A stretch of 64,000 bases of DNA from Phycomyces nitens (lineage: Eukaryota > Mucoromycota > Mucoromycetes > Mucorales > Phycomycetaceae), in contig JAHRBC010000002.1 of the NCBI GenBank assembly GCA_022702545.1, forward strand, positions 248,001-312,000, given 5' to 3'. Shown piece by piece: positions 11,952 to 22,916 of this stretch. Both the position numbers and the translations under genes were made by a program. How positions within the stretch are numbered: the first letter of the stretch is position 1; each line of letters starts with the position of its first letter. The notes under the pieces are model-generated. The model did no database searches. It worked only from the letters and a program-made list of their open reading frames with translations, and was not told the origin of the DNA.

Positions 11952-12062
11952 GTTTATAAAGAAGCCGCCAATTTTTTAGTGTAAAGATGTGTAAAAAAGA
12001 AAGAAAAAATGGGCCCGGATATAGGAAACGAGGGAAAGGAAAAAGAGCAAAAAAGAAAAGAA

Positions 12063-14261
12063 CGACTTAGACTTTGCTGCTATATTGTAATAAATAATAT
12101 TGTATTAACTATAATGTGTATTCAAAACATATATTAGAGTCAACTTACTTTATTATTCTCTATTATTTATTTATGAGCCTGATTATTGATTGTAAAGCCT
12201 TTTCCAAGACTTGGTGCACAGCATTCTATAATATTTATATTGATTCTGTGACAGACCATTATATTATTTTATGGCCATATGATAGTGTTCTTGTCAATTA
12301 AATAGTGTTTGATAATATAAGACCATGCTTTTAGTTGATGCCGCAATTCATAGTCAAAGCATGGTTTGAGAAAAATATTAACATAAACAAAGGTTATTCT
12401 CTATGGGTTCTCTTGTGCCGTATTTTTTGATCTTATTGATAAAGTGTATTATGTAAATGAAGTTTACTCTTTTCTTTGAGACCACCACTTGTATCAATTA
12501 CTAACTTACCAAGCTAATCAAGGTATTTGTCCAATTGATCCCTTTTTATACCAAATATCTATTTATAATAAATGAAAAATATATACAAACCAAACACTTT
12601 AACAAACTATTGACTTTTGAATATTCCTTTGGGTTGATCAATCTTCATTTGACTGCAAACGTTTTTGGTGAAAATATTAATAAAATAGCTTGCTGTCTGA
12701 TACTTGCCAAGCATGGATAATAACCATATCCTTTAGATTGTGAACAAAGGAATGGCCCTTGTATCTTAATATAACTTTTGCGTTGCCAGATAAAATAAAA
12801 ACACAAGTTAAATCATAGTATAGTATTTTATTGTTGTTACAATCAATTATTACCTTTTCCATAAGATACACTTTGAGAATCTGCGCAACTTACTTTCCCA
12901 ACAAGTTTATAGCAAGGCTATATCTCGGTCTCTTTTAAACTATTCAAAATTACCTGATATACCTTTTTTCATATAATAAATCGCCGAGGCCCATTACAAA
13001 GCTGCTCCACTCAATTCATAGAGAGAATTATAAGTAAACTGGATAAGCTCATTAGATACTCTGAAATCCGCAACTATATCAATATAATAATTAAGATCTA
13101 TCCTAATATTAACCTTTTGCAACCACATATATATACTAAAGCTCATTTTTGTGATATTTTCAATGGGAGAAGTGGTGACTAACTGTGTAAGCTTTTCAGT
13201 CAATTTGTCTATTTAAATAGTAATGTTATACACGGCATAATAATAGTATAAATGAAGTTCTGTTTAGTTATTACCTGTGGCATACTGATTTGAATGCTAT
13301 GGAGGTTGATGTTTCCACTGTCATTGTTAATGTCCATCATTAGATGGATTCAACTTTGCATTCTTCATTTATATACCCAAATGGCGATATTAGCACCAAC
13401 AATCACCACCCAACACCCCCCTTGTCCTTGTAGAAAATAAATATAGTATTAGTAAAAACACAAAATAAGAATCACTTGCTATTTGTACATGCTTACCTAG
13501 CAATCACAATATAACTAATGAAAACCAGCTCATTAGTATTATTCATCTCTACTTTTAGTATAGAGATTAAGACTTTAGTCAATATTTTGTTACTTTAGAA
13601 AAAACTCATGAAGGAGCTTGACATTACAAACGATGACTTGTATGTAGCAGAAATAAAGTAGCAGCCCGCACTTTGTACAATGGGCTATATACTACAACTG
13701 ATATTTGCAGTTGTTAATGTAGATGACGTCCAACATCAACGACTCAATCAATACCTACCAGACGGAAATAATTCTATTTTATTGCACTGTACTACATATT
13801 CAAAAATAATTGACGCGTCACCATGAGTAGCCTCTTTATTTTATAATTCTTTCTTTATAATGCTCTCTCTATACTTCTTTATATTATTATACGGACACCA
13901 AATAAAATAAAATGGCTAATAATGTCAAAAACAAAAAATTGGTTTCAAAAAAACAGTAGTTATGCTACCGTTTTGTTCACACAGCCAAAAAATTATTTTT
14001 CTCAAGAATGCGCAATATCTTTAATACCAAATAAAATGCTCATTTCAATAAACAAGGTTGCCTAAAAATTTACGGGCCCTTTCTATGGTACTACAACTAC
14101 CTCATTATCAGATGAAAAGAGATTCCATGTGACTTTTATGAATTGGCATCAATGACATTACCTTTCAACCACAATCTGCAGAGAGAAAGCACTCTAAAAT
14201 CATAAAAAATGGCAGTTATGTTACCATTTCGGTAGCTGTTCCCACTCCTTTTGCCATAGTG
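12063..14261 (+). mobile_element. CIV-0: old, 5'-truncated copy of the ACGGTAG-type CACTA family
   Basis: The right end (…ccatttcggtagctgttcccactccttttgccatAGTG region, ending 14261) is a diverged version of the CIV terminus. Segments such as 12095-12130 and 13700-14260 align with CIV-1 (26550 region and 27580-28130). The left end is missing; the break at about 12062 also removed the transposase and accessory genes of CIII-2. Two short spliced-looking ORFs on the minus strand (about 12994-13203 with an upstream segment near 13285-13340) have no recognisable relatives. It is far more decayed than CIV-1 or CIV-2. Confidence 0.65.
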
Positions 14262-14269
14262 TATAATCG

Positions 14270-14674
14270 GCAAAAGGATCGGCTTCCAAAAAACAGCAAG
14301 TTCTCCTGATCACCAAGTACATCTGAGGACCCAACTTTATGGAACAAGGTAGCCAAATATAGAATATAGTAGTTATTTAGTTTCTGTTGCTATGCCAATA
14401 AATAATCCTTACGTTCAAAATCAACATCTATCATATTGCATTGGGAGGAGATTTCTAGTAAAATATATTATGATACAATTCATAGAGTGTTTACAAAAGT
14501 AACTTGCCCCTTTCACAATCTTCAAGACGCTCTAATCTTGCTCTCTTTGCATAACGTTGAGCAGTCAGTTTCTGGACAAGACTGTAATCATTCTTGCTTG
14601 TACTGCATCTAGGGCAAAAGCACTTCTCATTGTAGACATCGGAAGTAGAAGACATGGTATTTGTGTATTGAAGT
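14270..14674 (-). pseudogene. Transposase 5' exons of CIII-2
   Basis: The minus strand encodes MSSTSDVYNEKCFCPRC…, the small Cys-motif exon also found at 18009 in CIII-1 (about 97% identical), followed by the GC-AG type intron and the start of the acidic exon. The rest of the transposase was lost at the junction with CIV-0. Confidence 0.8.
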
Positions 14675-14900
14675 TTAAACAAAAAGGAAACAAGTGTTAC
14701 ATATGCTTTATTTGCTATGGTTTTATAAGAGTGTAAAAATATTATCTCCTGTTCTTTATATTCGAGCCAATTAAATACAAGAAAATAATATTTTCAAGGT
14801 GATCACAAAAAAACATGTTGAGTTGCAAAATTGCTTCAGCTTTCTCCACGTTCTCAGTTAACTGTGCACAGTAGAACAGCCCTCCGTTTTCCCAGTGATA

Positions 14901-15851
14901 GTCTCCATCTGGGTTACAGAGGATGTCAATATGTCAGAGGATGGTAAGGAGGGCAGTCCAGTAGGAGGGGCGTGTGGTAGCAGTGGTAGGCAGGGAAGTG
15001 AGGGCATAGTCAATGGTGTTGATATCAGGAGTGGGAGGAGGAGGAAGAATGGCAAGGAGGTGAGAAGGAATGGCAGTGCAGGTTTGGAGATGGCGTCTTG
15101 AAGTATGGTCCTGTTGGCAAGTGCACTCTCTAGGCTTACCAGGAAGCCAGCCCATTCTCCAACGAACTAAACGGCCACGTTCAATGCGAGTTGCAGGCAG
15201 AAACAACACAGGATCCACTTCCAGAAGAGGGCGGCAGGCAAGGAGCAGGATTTGGCTTGTGGACCCCCTGAATTGGTCAAACTTTTGTTGTCTAAAAGAC
15301 TCAAAGTGGCGTGACAAGGCATTGGCAGAATGAACATTCAGATCAAGTGGGATGCTGAGAAGCAGTGGGTTCTGACAAAGGGAGGCGAGAGATGAGGATT
15401 GGGGATGGTGAAGATGAAGGAGAGACAATAAACAGCCAGAAGGAAGGTAATGAGCACGGATACAGAACTTGGTGATGAGGATATCAGCACGGAATCGCAT
15501 GGAGGGTAGGTTACATATGTGTTTGAGGACAGCTGTTGAGGAAGTAGCATGCCCACCAACTATCATGTGCAAGCATTTGTCCTGGATCTTTTCAAGCTGG
15601 GTAAGATCCTTTTGTAATAGACGTGAGATAGCAAGGCCATACTCAAATTTGGGGCGAACAAAAGTGCGATAGAGTCTTGAGCTCAAAAGGAGGGAAAAGC
15701 CAGATCTGCAGGCCCCAACAGCATTGAGGGTAGCCATGGTAGCCAACATTCCAGAACGGCGATGTGTGACAATAGAGGGGCCAAAAATACCCTTATTACA
15801 AAAGGGCATACCAAGGTAGATGAACTCATCTACTGCAGGGAGTAACTCACC
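14901..15851 (-). pseudogene. LINE-2 reverse transcriptase, C-terminal part
   Basis: An open frame from 15851 down to a TGA at 14934, homologous to the thumb and C-terminal region of the LINE-1 RT (RSGMLATMATLNAVGACRSG, RLVRWRMGWLPG). It retains a Cys/His cluster (CTCQQDHTSRRHLQTC), the zinc-knuckle-like tail usual for LINE ORF2 proteins. The TGA stands where LINE-1 has Trp, a G-to-A change. The catalytic FADD region is absent because the copy is 5'-truncated, which is usual for target-primed reverse transcription. Confidence 0.8.
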
Positions 15852-15866
15852 GCCTTCTTGGCTCAG
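15852..15866 (+). repeat. tRNA-Thr 5' fragment between LINE-2 and LINE-1
   Basis: GCCTTCTTGGCTCAG. It serves as the right duplication of LINE-2 and the left duplication of LINE-1. Its left neighbour is the truncated 5' end of LINE-2 and its right neighbour is the LINE-1 3' end (gttaaagatt). Confidence 0.9.
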
Positions 15867-16151
15867 GTTAAAGATTATTTTTTTATTACGAGATATATTG
15901 CTGGCAATCTATAGATCATGTAGCATCTCAAGTACGAAAGGTGAAGGAAAAAAAGTCTTAGGGACAAAAGACAAAAAAAGAGAGGAAAAGTGGGGAGCTA
16001 ACAGTACTGGGATGAAAGCTGGACCCAACTCTCCTCTTTGCAGCTGCATAATATTTGTAACAGTGGAAGGGAGAAGGAAGGAGAACAGACAGACAACTTT
16101 TCCTGCGCAAAAAGAACTAGAAAAGGATAAAAATAAAATAAAAATAAAAGG

Positions 16152-17763
16152 CTAAGTGGCATGCCACAAAGCACCATGGTCCCTCTTGTGAGTGTACTCT
16201 CCATCAGGGTTGCACAGCTTGTCTATGTGCCAAAGGATCGTGAGGAGTGGAATCCAAAAGGGTGGGCGAGGGTGGGCGGCGGACGAGGGAAGGGAAGAGA
16301 TGGCTGCATCAATGGGATGGCCAAGGAGTGAGGAAGGAGGAGGTAGTGCGGAGAAGAGGGAAGAGGGAATGGAGGGGCACTCGGCCAAGTGACGACGGGA
16401 GGTGTGGTCAGTACCACAAGGACATTCCTTGGGTCTGCCAGGCAACCAACCCATACGCCATCGGACGAGGCGGCTGCGCTCTACACGAGAGGCAGGGAGG
16501 AAGAGGATGGGGTCAACCCCAAGGTCAGGGCGACATGCTCTGATAAGCACTTGGTCAGTCTCGTTGCAGAAATATCCAAAATGGATCTGACGGACTGACT
16601 CAAAGTGCTTTTTCAAGAGGGAGGGCGAGGAGGTGCGGAGGGTGGGGGGAAGGTTGGAGAAGAGGGCATTGGAGCGGAGGCGGTTGAGGGAGGAGTGCTG
16701 GGGATGGTGGAGGAGAAGGAGCGAGAGGAGACAGCCAGAAGGCAAGGAACGTGCATGAAGGCAAAACTTTGTGACAAGAACGTCAACACGGAACCGGATA
16801 CTGGGTAAGTTGCACAAGTGTTTGAGGACGATTGTAGATGACATGGCGTGACCACCCACAATCATTCTCAAACACTTGTCTTGCAGTTTCTCCAGGTTCT
16901 TGTAATCACGCCCAATGAGGGCAGCAATGGCGAGTCCGTACTCGAACTTTGGTCGAATGAACGACTTGTACAGCCGAGAACTCAGCAGCAGGGAAAAGCC
17001 AGAACGACATGCACCAATGGCATTCAGCGTTGCCATTGTGGCAAGAGTGCCAGGTTTTCGGTGCGAGACCAGGGATGAGGAGGAGATCCCCTTGGAACGG
17101 AATGGGACACCAAGGTAGATGAACTCTTCGACGAAGGGGAGTTGTTCGCCATAGAGGGAGAGGGAAGTGGGGTTGAGGGCACGGGTGGGAGGACATATGA
17201 CGGCGCACTTGGAGGGACTCCAACGGTATCCAAGAGCAAAGGAGTGTTCAGCAGCGAGGTCAAGCATGCGTTGCACATCGACTTTACTGCCAAGAATGGC
17301 TACGTCGTCAGCGAAGAGGAGAGAGTTGATGGGGGTGGGGGAACGAATATGCCCAAAGCCATCCACACCTGAAGGAGCAAGAAGGGACTGGTAGGCATCC
17401 AACGAGGAGGGAGAGGGCGATGGGATGAAAGTGGCGGAGGATGGAGTGGCAACTGTGCGAAGGAGTGGTGGCAGGGAGTTGATGTAAATGGAATAAAGAT
17501 GGGGGCTGAGGACAGAACCTTGCAGCACACCCATTGACGGAACGAAAGGAGAGGAGACGAAATTGCCCAAAAGGACAGAGATAGACACATCGTCAAACAT
17601 GTTGACGAGTAAGGCCAAAAGAGCGGGAGGGGTTTGACGTTGGGCAAGAGCATGCCATATGACCCGTCGGTCAATGGTATTATAGGCAGCCTTGATGTCA
17701 AGGAAGGCAACGACGGGGTAGTGGTGGTGACAGGCATAGTGGGCTTTCATGAGATCATGGAGG
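16152..17763 (-). pseudogene. LINE-1 ORF2, reverse transcriptase palm to C-terminal tail
   Basis: An uninterrupted 532-codon frame that starts just inside the CIII-1 junction. It carries RT motifs in order: FLDIKAAYNTIDR (first catalytic Asp), GVLQGSVLSP, and LLFADDVAIL (the FADD box). It ends with a CPCGTDHTSRRHLAEC zinc-knuckle-like motif and a stop at 16152. Its N-terminal continuation lies beyond the CACTA insert at 28525-30245. This is the cleanest part of the LINE. RT would copy the LINE RNA onto nicked target DNA in the nucleus. Confidence 0.9.
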
Positions 17764-18008
17764 CATCACTGGGAAAACGGTGGGCTATTCTACTGTGCAC
17801 AGTTAACTGAGAACGTGGAGAAAGCTGAAGCAAATTTGCAACTCAACACGTTTTTTTGTGATCACCTTGAAAATATTGTTTTATTGTATTTAATTGGCTC
17901 GGATATAAAGAACAGGAGATAATATTTTTATACTCTTATAAAACCGTAGCAAATAAAGCATATGTAACACTTGTTTCCTTTTTGTTTAAACTTCAATACA
18001 CAAATACC

Positions 18009-21000
18009 ATGTCTTCTACTTCCGATGTCTACAATGAGAAGTGCTTTTGCCCTAGATGCAGTACAAGCAAGAATGGTTACAGTCTTGTCCAGAAACTGAC
18101 TGCTCAACGTCATGCAAAGAGAGCAAGATTAGAGCGTCTTGAAAATTGCGAAAGGGGCAAGTTACTTTTGTAAACACTCTATGAATTGTATCATAATATA
18201 TTTTACTAGAAATCTCCTCTCAACGCAATATGATAGATGTTGATTTTGAACGTAAGGATTATTTATTGGCATAGCAATAGAAACTAAATAACTACTATAT
18301 TCTATATCTGGCTACCTTGTTCCATAAAGTTGGGTCCTCAGATGTACTTGGTGATCAGGAGAACTCGCCGTTTTTGGAAGCCGATCCTTTTGCTGATCAT
18401 GGCGAAATTGGTGCTGACAATGAGGCTAATGCCGATGCCGATGCTGATGCCGATGCCGATGAGAATGAGATGGACGGTGGTGATGATGACGACGAGGGCG
18501 ATTTGGAAGAGATCGAAGTTGAGGAGTTGGATGGTGAAGGTCAGTGTTAAATAGAGAAAAAGCCTAAAAAATTGGGTGTTAATATTTTCCATTTTAAAAT
18601 AGATCCTTTTGCCTCCCCCCAAATGCCTGAAAACCCAGTGCACAGGTTCATTGCCATTTCTGTTGTCCTGTTTGCATCCCATTATGTGGTTGACAAGGGC
18701 GCCGTTGTCTTGATCGAGTTTGTCAACAAGCTCTTGACAATCTATGATCAAGATTTCCAACTGCCCACAAGCCTGCTTGGTCTGCAGCGCATGACAGGAT
18801 TTTCAGCCATGTCCCAAGGAATAAGGAAATCTGTTGTGTGCCAGGATTGTCACAAGGTGTACGAGGAAGCTGGGTCTGTTCCCCTTCGGTGCGATTTCCA
18901 GAAGCCAGGAGCACGTTCCTCTTGCGATTCCCAGTTGATGAAGGTGTCATCATCAGGTGCTTTGGTAGCCAGACGCCAATACAACTACCATTCTGTCAAG
19001 CAGGAGTTGAGAGTGTTTTTCCTCTGCCCAGATTTCGAAGCAAGAATCCGCCATTGGAACAAGGAGCTGAAGGTTGAAGACACGATGTGCAATGTGTATG
19101 ATGGCGCCATGTGGAAGGAGCTCAAGGACTCGAATGGTGTTTCTTTCGTCCAAGACCCACGTTCTCTCATGCTGACATTGAACGTTGACTGGTTCCAGCT
19201 GTTCGATGGGGTGACCTATTCCTGTGGTGCGATCTACTTGGCCGTCAACAATCTTCCTAGGGCTGAGCGATTCAAGGCAGAGAACATCATTCTTGTTGGA
19301 CTTATGCCTGGGCCCAAGGAACCAAAATCTGACGAGATCAACCACTATCTCAAGCCATTGGTGGACGATTTGGAAGAGCTGTACATTGGTGTGAAGATGC
19401 GAACTGCCGAGTGTTCATCAGGTGTTACCGTCCGTGCTGCATTGTTTATGGTGGCGTGCAACATTCCAGCTGCCAGAAAGACGAGTGGGTTTACTTCCCA
19501 CAACAGCACCCATGCATGCTTCAAGTGTAGTCGTGGTTTCTCTCGTTTGGACGGAACAAACAGCGTTGACTTTTGTGGCTTCGACTCTGCACAGTGGTCC
19601 CTTTGCAGTGGTGTCAAAAATCGGTTGCATGCTGAGGTGTGGAAGAGTGCCAGTACGCCCTCAGAAAGGCATCAGCTGGAAATCGAAAATGGCGTTTGAT
19701 GGTCCCAGTTGCATCGCCTTGGATACTTTGACGTTGTTCGCTGCACGATCATTGATCCCATGCACAATCTCTTCTTGGGTACGGCCAAGCGAATGGTCGA
19801 GAGGTGGATTGATGATGGCCTGATCACAGACCGTGATCTTGCTGCCATGCAAAAGACTGCCGAGTCTATGGTTCTGCCGGCCAATTATGCTGTCCTCAAA
19901 GGCAAGATCGGAAAAGGCTTTTCCTACATGAAAGCAGACAAGTGGAAGTCCTGGGTCCTCGTATACTCTCCAGTCCTGTTGAAAGGTGTGCTCCCTCCTG
20001 ACAACTTCAACAACTGGATCAGCTTCGTTGATGCCTGCCGCCTTTTGGTCAAGCCAGCAATCTCGTTTTCCAAGGCAACCAATGCCCACAATTTCCTGGA
20101 AACGTTTGGTCGAAGATGTCAGTCCCTATATCCTGCGAATCTTCTCACTTGTAACATGCACCTACACCTTCATCTTCATACCATTATTCGTGATTTTGGA
20201 CCAGTGTACGGTTATTGGCTGTTTTCATTTGAGAGATACAATGGATTGTTAAAAAACATCAAGACCAACAGACGAGACGGCTTTGAGTCCACCTACATGA
20301 AGAACTTTATTAATGATGCATACAAGGGCGATTATGTATCTTCTGTTCTTCAATGTCCCAGTCAAACCCCCTTCCGCCCCTTTATGTCCAAGCTTACCTC
20401 CTCCTCCTATGCCCCATCCTATGCCCCATCCCATGCCTCCTCCTATGCCTCCTCCTATGCCCCCTCCTATGCCATGTCTCAAGGCCCTTTCCGGTTGAGA
20501 GCATTTATGCAGGCCTCTATGAATCCACTCTCTATCAAAGGCAACGAACCTCTCCCTCCTTCTGCGTTGCCACTCTCTATGAAACCGTATGAATCAATGA
20601 ATGACCTTGAATATCCCTATCTCATGGAACACTATAAGCTCGTATATGCAAAGCCAGATTTAGTGGATTACCGACATGCCTCATCTTCGCCATATTTTGT
20701 TGACAACCAAATATGCAAGATCGCGTCTATCAATCTCCTTGGCCAGTCATACAAAGGCAAGAAGAGTACTGTCGGTCATGGTTCTTATGTTCAAGCTCTG
20801 TTCTCTGGAAATGACGACAAAAATCCGACTGCATGCACAGGCGAGATTCAATATATGTTTGTCCATTCCCAGTCTATGCCCCCTATGTCTCATGGCCGAC
20901 TAAATCGTCATCACAATAAGCAACATGTTTTCGCGTACGTTCGCTGGTTTGTCTTTGATTCCGAGCGTACAAGAGAACATGAAAGTGTTGACATTTGTAG

Positions 21001-21142
21001 GCCACAATTTTCTCCAGCCAACTACCACAGTATTGTGCCTGTACATCGCATTCTGTTAGAAGTAGCACTGGCTGAACATATGACCCAAAATAATGTAAAG
21101 AAGATACTGGTTATCCCTTTACCTAAAAAAATATATGCTTAA
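18009..21142 (+). pseudogene. tnp2-type transposase of CIII-1, one in-frame TGA
   Basis: Exon 1 starts at 18009 (MSSTSDVYNEKCFCPRC) and ends before 'gcaagt', which gives a GC-AG intron also present in CIII-2. A short exon follows near 18200-18252. Exon 3 is 18342-18539 (very acidic, Asp-Ala repeats) and exon 4 starts at 18603. Core motifs: CQDC, DWFQLFDG, LMPGPKEPK, DPMHNLFLG. A TGA at 19697-19699 replaces the Arg of ENGVRWSELHR in related copies; downstream the frame is open to the TAA at 21142 (IPLPKKIYA). The variable linker here is a SYAPS-like repeat (about 20400-20480) instead of the Pro-Thr repeat of CI. Apart from the single nonsense codon it looks complete, about 960 aa. Confidence 0.88.
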
Positions 21143-21288
21143 GTTTTAATAAAATATGTCTTTACTCATTTTTAAACAAGATTGCATACCAGAATAAAAT
21201 AAACAAGTATAGGATTTGAATGAGTCTTTAGGATTGAGTGCATGAGAGGAGCAAAGATGAGGTTTTTTTTATTTTTTTTTAAATTTTT

Positions 21289-22499
21289 TTAATTTCTAAT
21301 GGCCCATTCAGGCGGGGGAGGGACCATTCCCTCCGGGACTGCTACTTTGTTGACGCAGCCAAACTTTCGACGAAGCATCTGACAATGTCTTGTTCCCAAG
21401 CCAGCAAGCACATAGTCATCGACGAGTTCAAGGAAATGATTGAACTAAAATATTCATTAGTATTCTATAAAAATAATAAACAATATTCTTTGTGAATTTG
21501 TTTACTTCGTTGCTTCGCCAGCTTGGGCGCGCAGTGAGGATGCGACGCCCGAACGAAGCATTGCTCCCCTCATCGTCAGACTCACCCTCAGACATTGCTG
21601 CCTTTTGGATGAGATTGCTGCAGTCCTGGTCCATTTCTTGGTCAATCGCCGCCTTGTTATTGGAGTATGCCTCCCGGCAGCGAGTGAGATGCTGATGAAA
21701 TATATGATTGTCAATTGAGTTAATAGGAATCCTTTTCATAATAAAAATAATAACTCACGTCCGCCTGACGGCCATTTCTTCTTGAGCGAGCATTTGCTTC
21801 TGCTCGCTTCTCAAAAGACTTCTTCTCCTGAGTCCGCCTTCCATTGAAGTTGGTGTATATATACCGGCAGAGGTCAGGGTACCTCAACCCAGACTCGAGA
21901 AACCTTGGCTGGAGATAGGCCATTATCTCAAGTACCAACTCTTTGTTGGGACTCTCGTTAAAGGCCACGTCCGTTCTCCAGCTAGGCTTTCGGTTGTTAG
22001 CCTCAACCAAGTCTGGGTTGTTGGACCTGAAGTTTTGGGTCTTCAGGTAGCGTCTGATGAAGCCCTAATATATTTTTAGAAGGTATTAGACTAGCAATAT
22101 ATTTCAATAGTATATACTCACATACGCGCGGTTGGTTTCCTGCATTTGAGGAGCTTCAAACGCAGCAAGTGCAACCACAGTGGGGAAGAGAGGAGCAGCA
22201 GCAACGGGAGCAGCAACAATGAGGGCAGCAACAATGGGGGCAGCAGCAATGGAAGCAGCAGCAACGGGGGCAGAAGAAGTTGCCCCAGGGACATTTCCAA
22301 AACCATCCAAGATGGCAATGGTACTGGCACCATCTTGGATGATAACACCAAGCCTGGTGTCCATAGTGGCTAGCCTGGTGCCAACAGAACGCACCTCTCC
22401 AGTCACATTGGACAAACCAGCCTCCACACTGGTCAATCTGTCCATCAATTCCCTGAACTCGTCGGTTGTTCGAGGAGCAATTGCACGTCTGTTTGCCAT
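21289..22499 (-). CDS. CACTA accessory protein of CIII-1, 341 aa
   Basis: Four exons on the minus strand: 22499-22122, 22064-21759, 21691-21506 and 21444-21289, totalling 1026 nt in one frame with GT-AG introns. Exon 2 is exactly 306 nt, as in the CI-2 and CII genes; exon 3 is 186 nt as in CI-2. The N-terminus begins MANRRAIAPRTT, followed by a coil-like segment and an Ala-rich stretch. The centre contains NESPNKELVLEIMAYLQPRF; the end reads VAVPEGMVPPPPEWAIRN. The gene faces the transposase tail to tail. I do not recognise a known domain. A structural or DNA-binding role in transposition is inferred only from conservation and position. No disruption is visible. Confidence 0.75.
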
Positions 22500-22916
22500 A
22501 ATCTACAAAATATCAAATAATAATTTTCAATTGTTAATTGTCTTTATTTCATGGGATCTCATATAAAATATGTAATGTCTTATACATACAATTGATATTT
22601 GTTTTATTGAAAGGTTTTGGGAAGCAGAAGGGTGTGTTGTGTGTGAACAGGCCTTTGAGAATATAAAATACAGAGTATTTATAAAAAAAGAGTTTGATGA
22701 GCGGATCCAAACACTTCTTGTACACACTAATGAATGGCTCCATTTGTTTTTAGATTCTATCCATTACACCTATTCTGTCTCTGTTTCAAATTATATATCC
22801 TTGTATTCTTTTCTTTTTGCTCTTTTTTCCTTTCCCTCGTTTCCTATATCCGGGCCCATTTTTTCTTTCTTTTTTACACCTCTTTACACTAAAAAATCGG
22901 CGGCTTCTTTATAAAC

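Larger units (their letters stand above)
9984..14897 (-). mobile_element. CACTA element CIII-2, internally deleted, nested in LINE-2
   Basis: The 5' end is at 14897 (CACTGGGAAAACGG on the minus strand) and the 3' end at 9984 (CACTGCAAAAACTG on plus). Both flanks carry ATA (9981-9983 and 14898-14900), a perfect 3-bp duplication. The ends and internal segments match CIII-1 in inverted order. The transposase core and accessory gene are gone. What remains is the first transposase exons (14270-14674), a CIV element (12063-14261), and gene 3 with its tandem modules (to about 10480). The uninterrupted LINE sequence for this insertion is in LINE-1 near 16191. Confidence 0.9.
9665..15851 (-). mobile_element. 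LINE-2: 5'-truncated non-LTR retrotransposon carrying CIII-2
   Basis: On the minus strand the LINE runs 15851 to 14898, is interrupted by CIII-2, and continues 9983 to 9665. The reading frame joins perfectly across the ATA duplication (CNPDGDY then AHETDHG). The 3' UTR matches LINE-1 and LINE-4. The element is flanked by perfect 15-bp repeats of the tRNA-Thr 5' end (9650-9664 and 15852-15866), which identifies them as its target-site duplication. It contains the paralogous empty site for CIV-2 at 9848-9850. Confidence 0.85.

Noticed and set aside
12994..13340. Possible small spliced gene on the minus strand in CIV-0
   Set aside because: Splice signals are present but the exons do not join in one frame, and nothing similar is in the other CIV copies.
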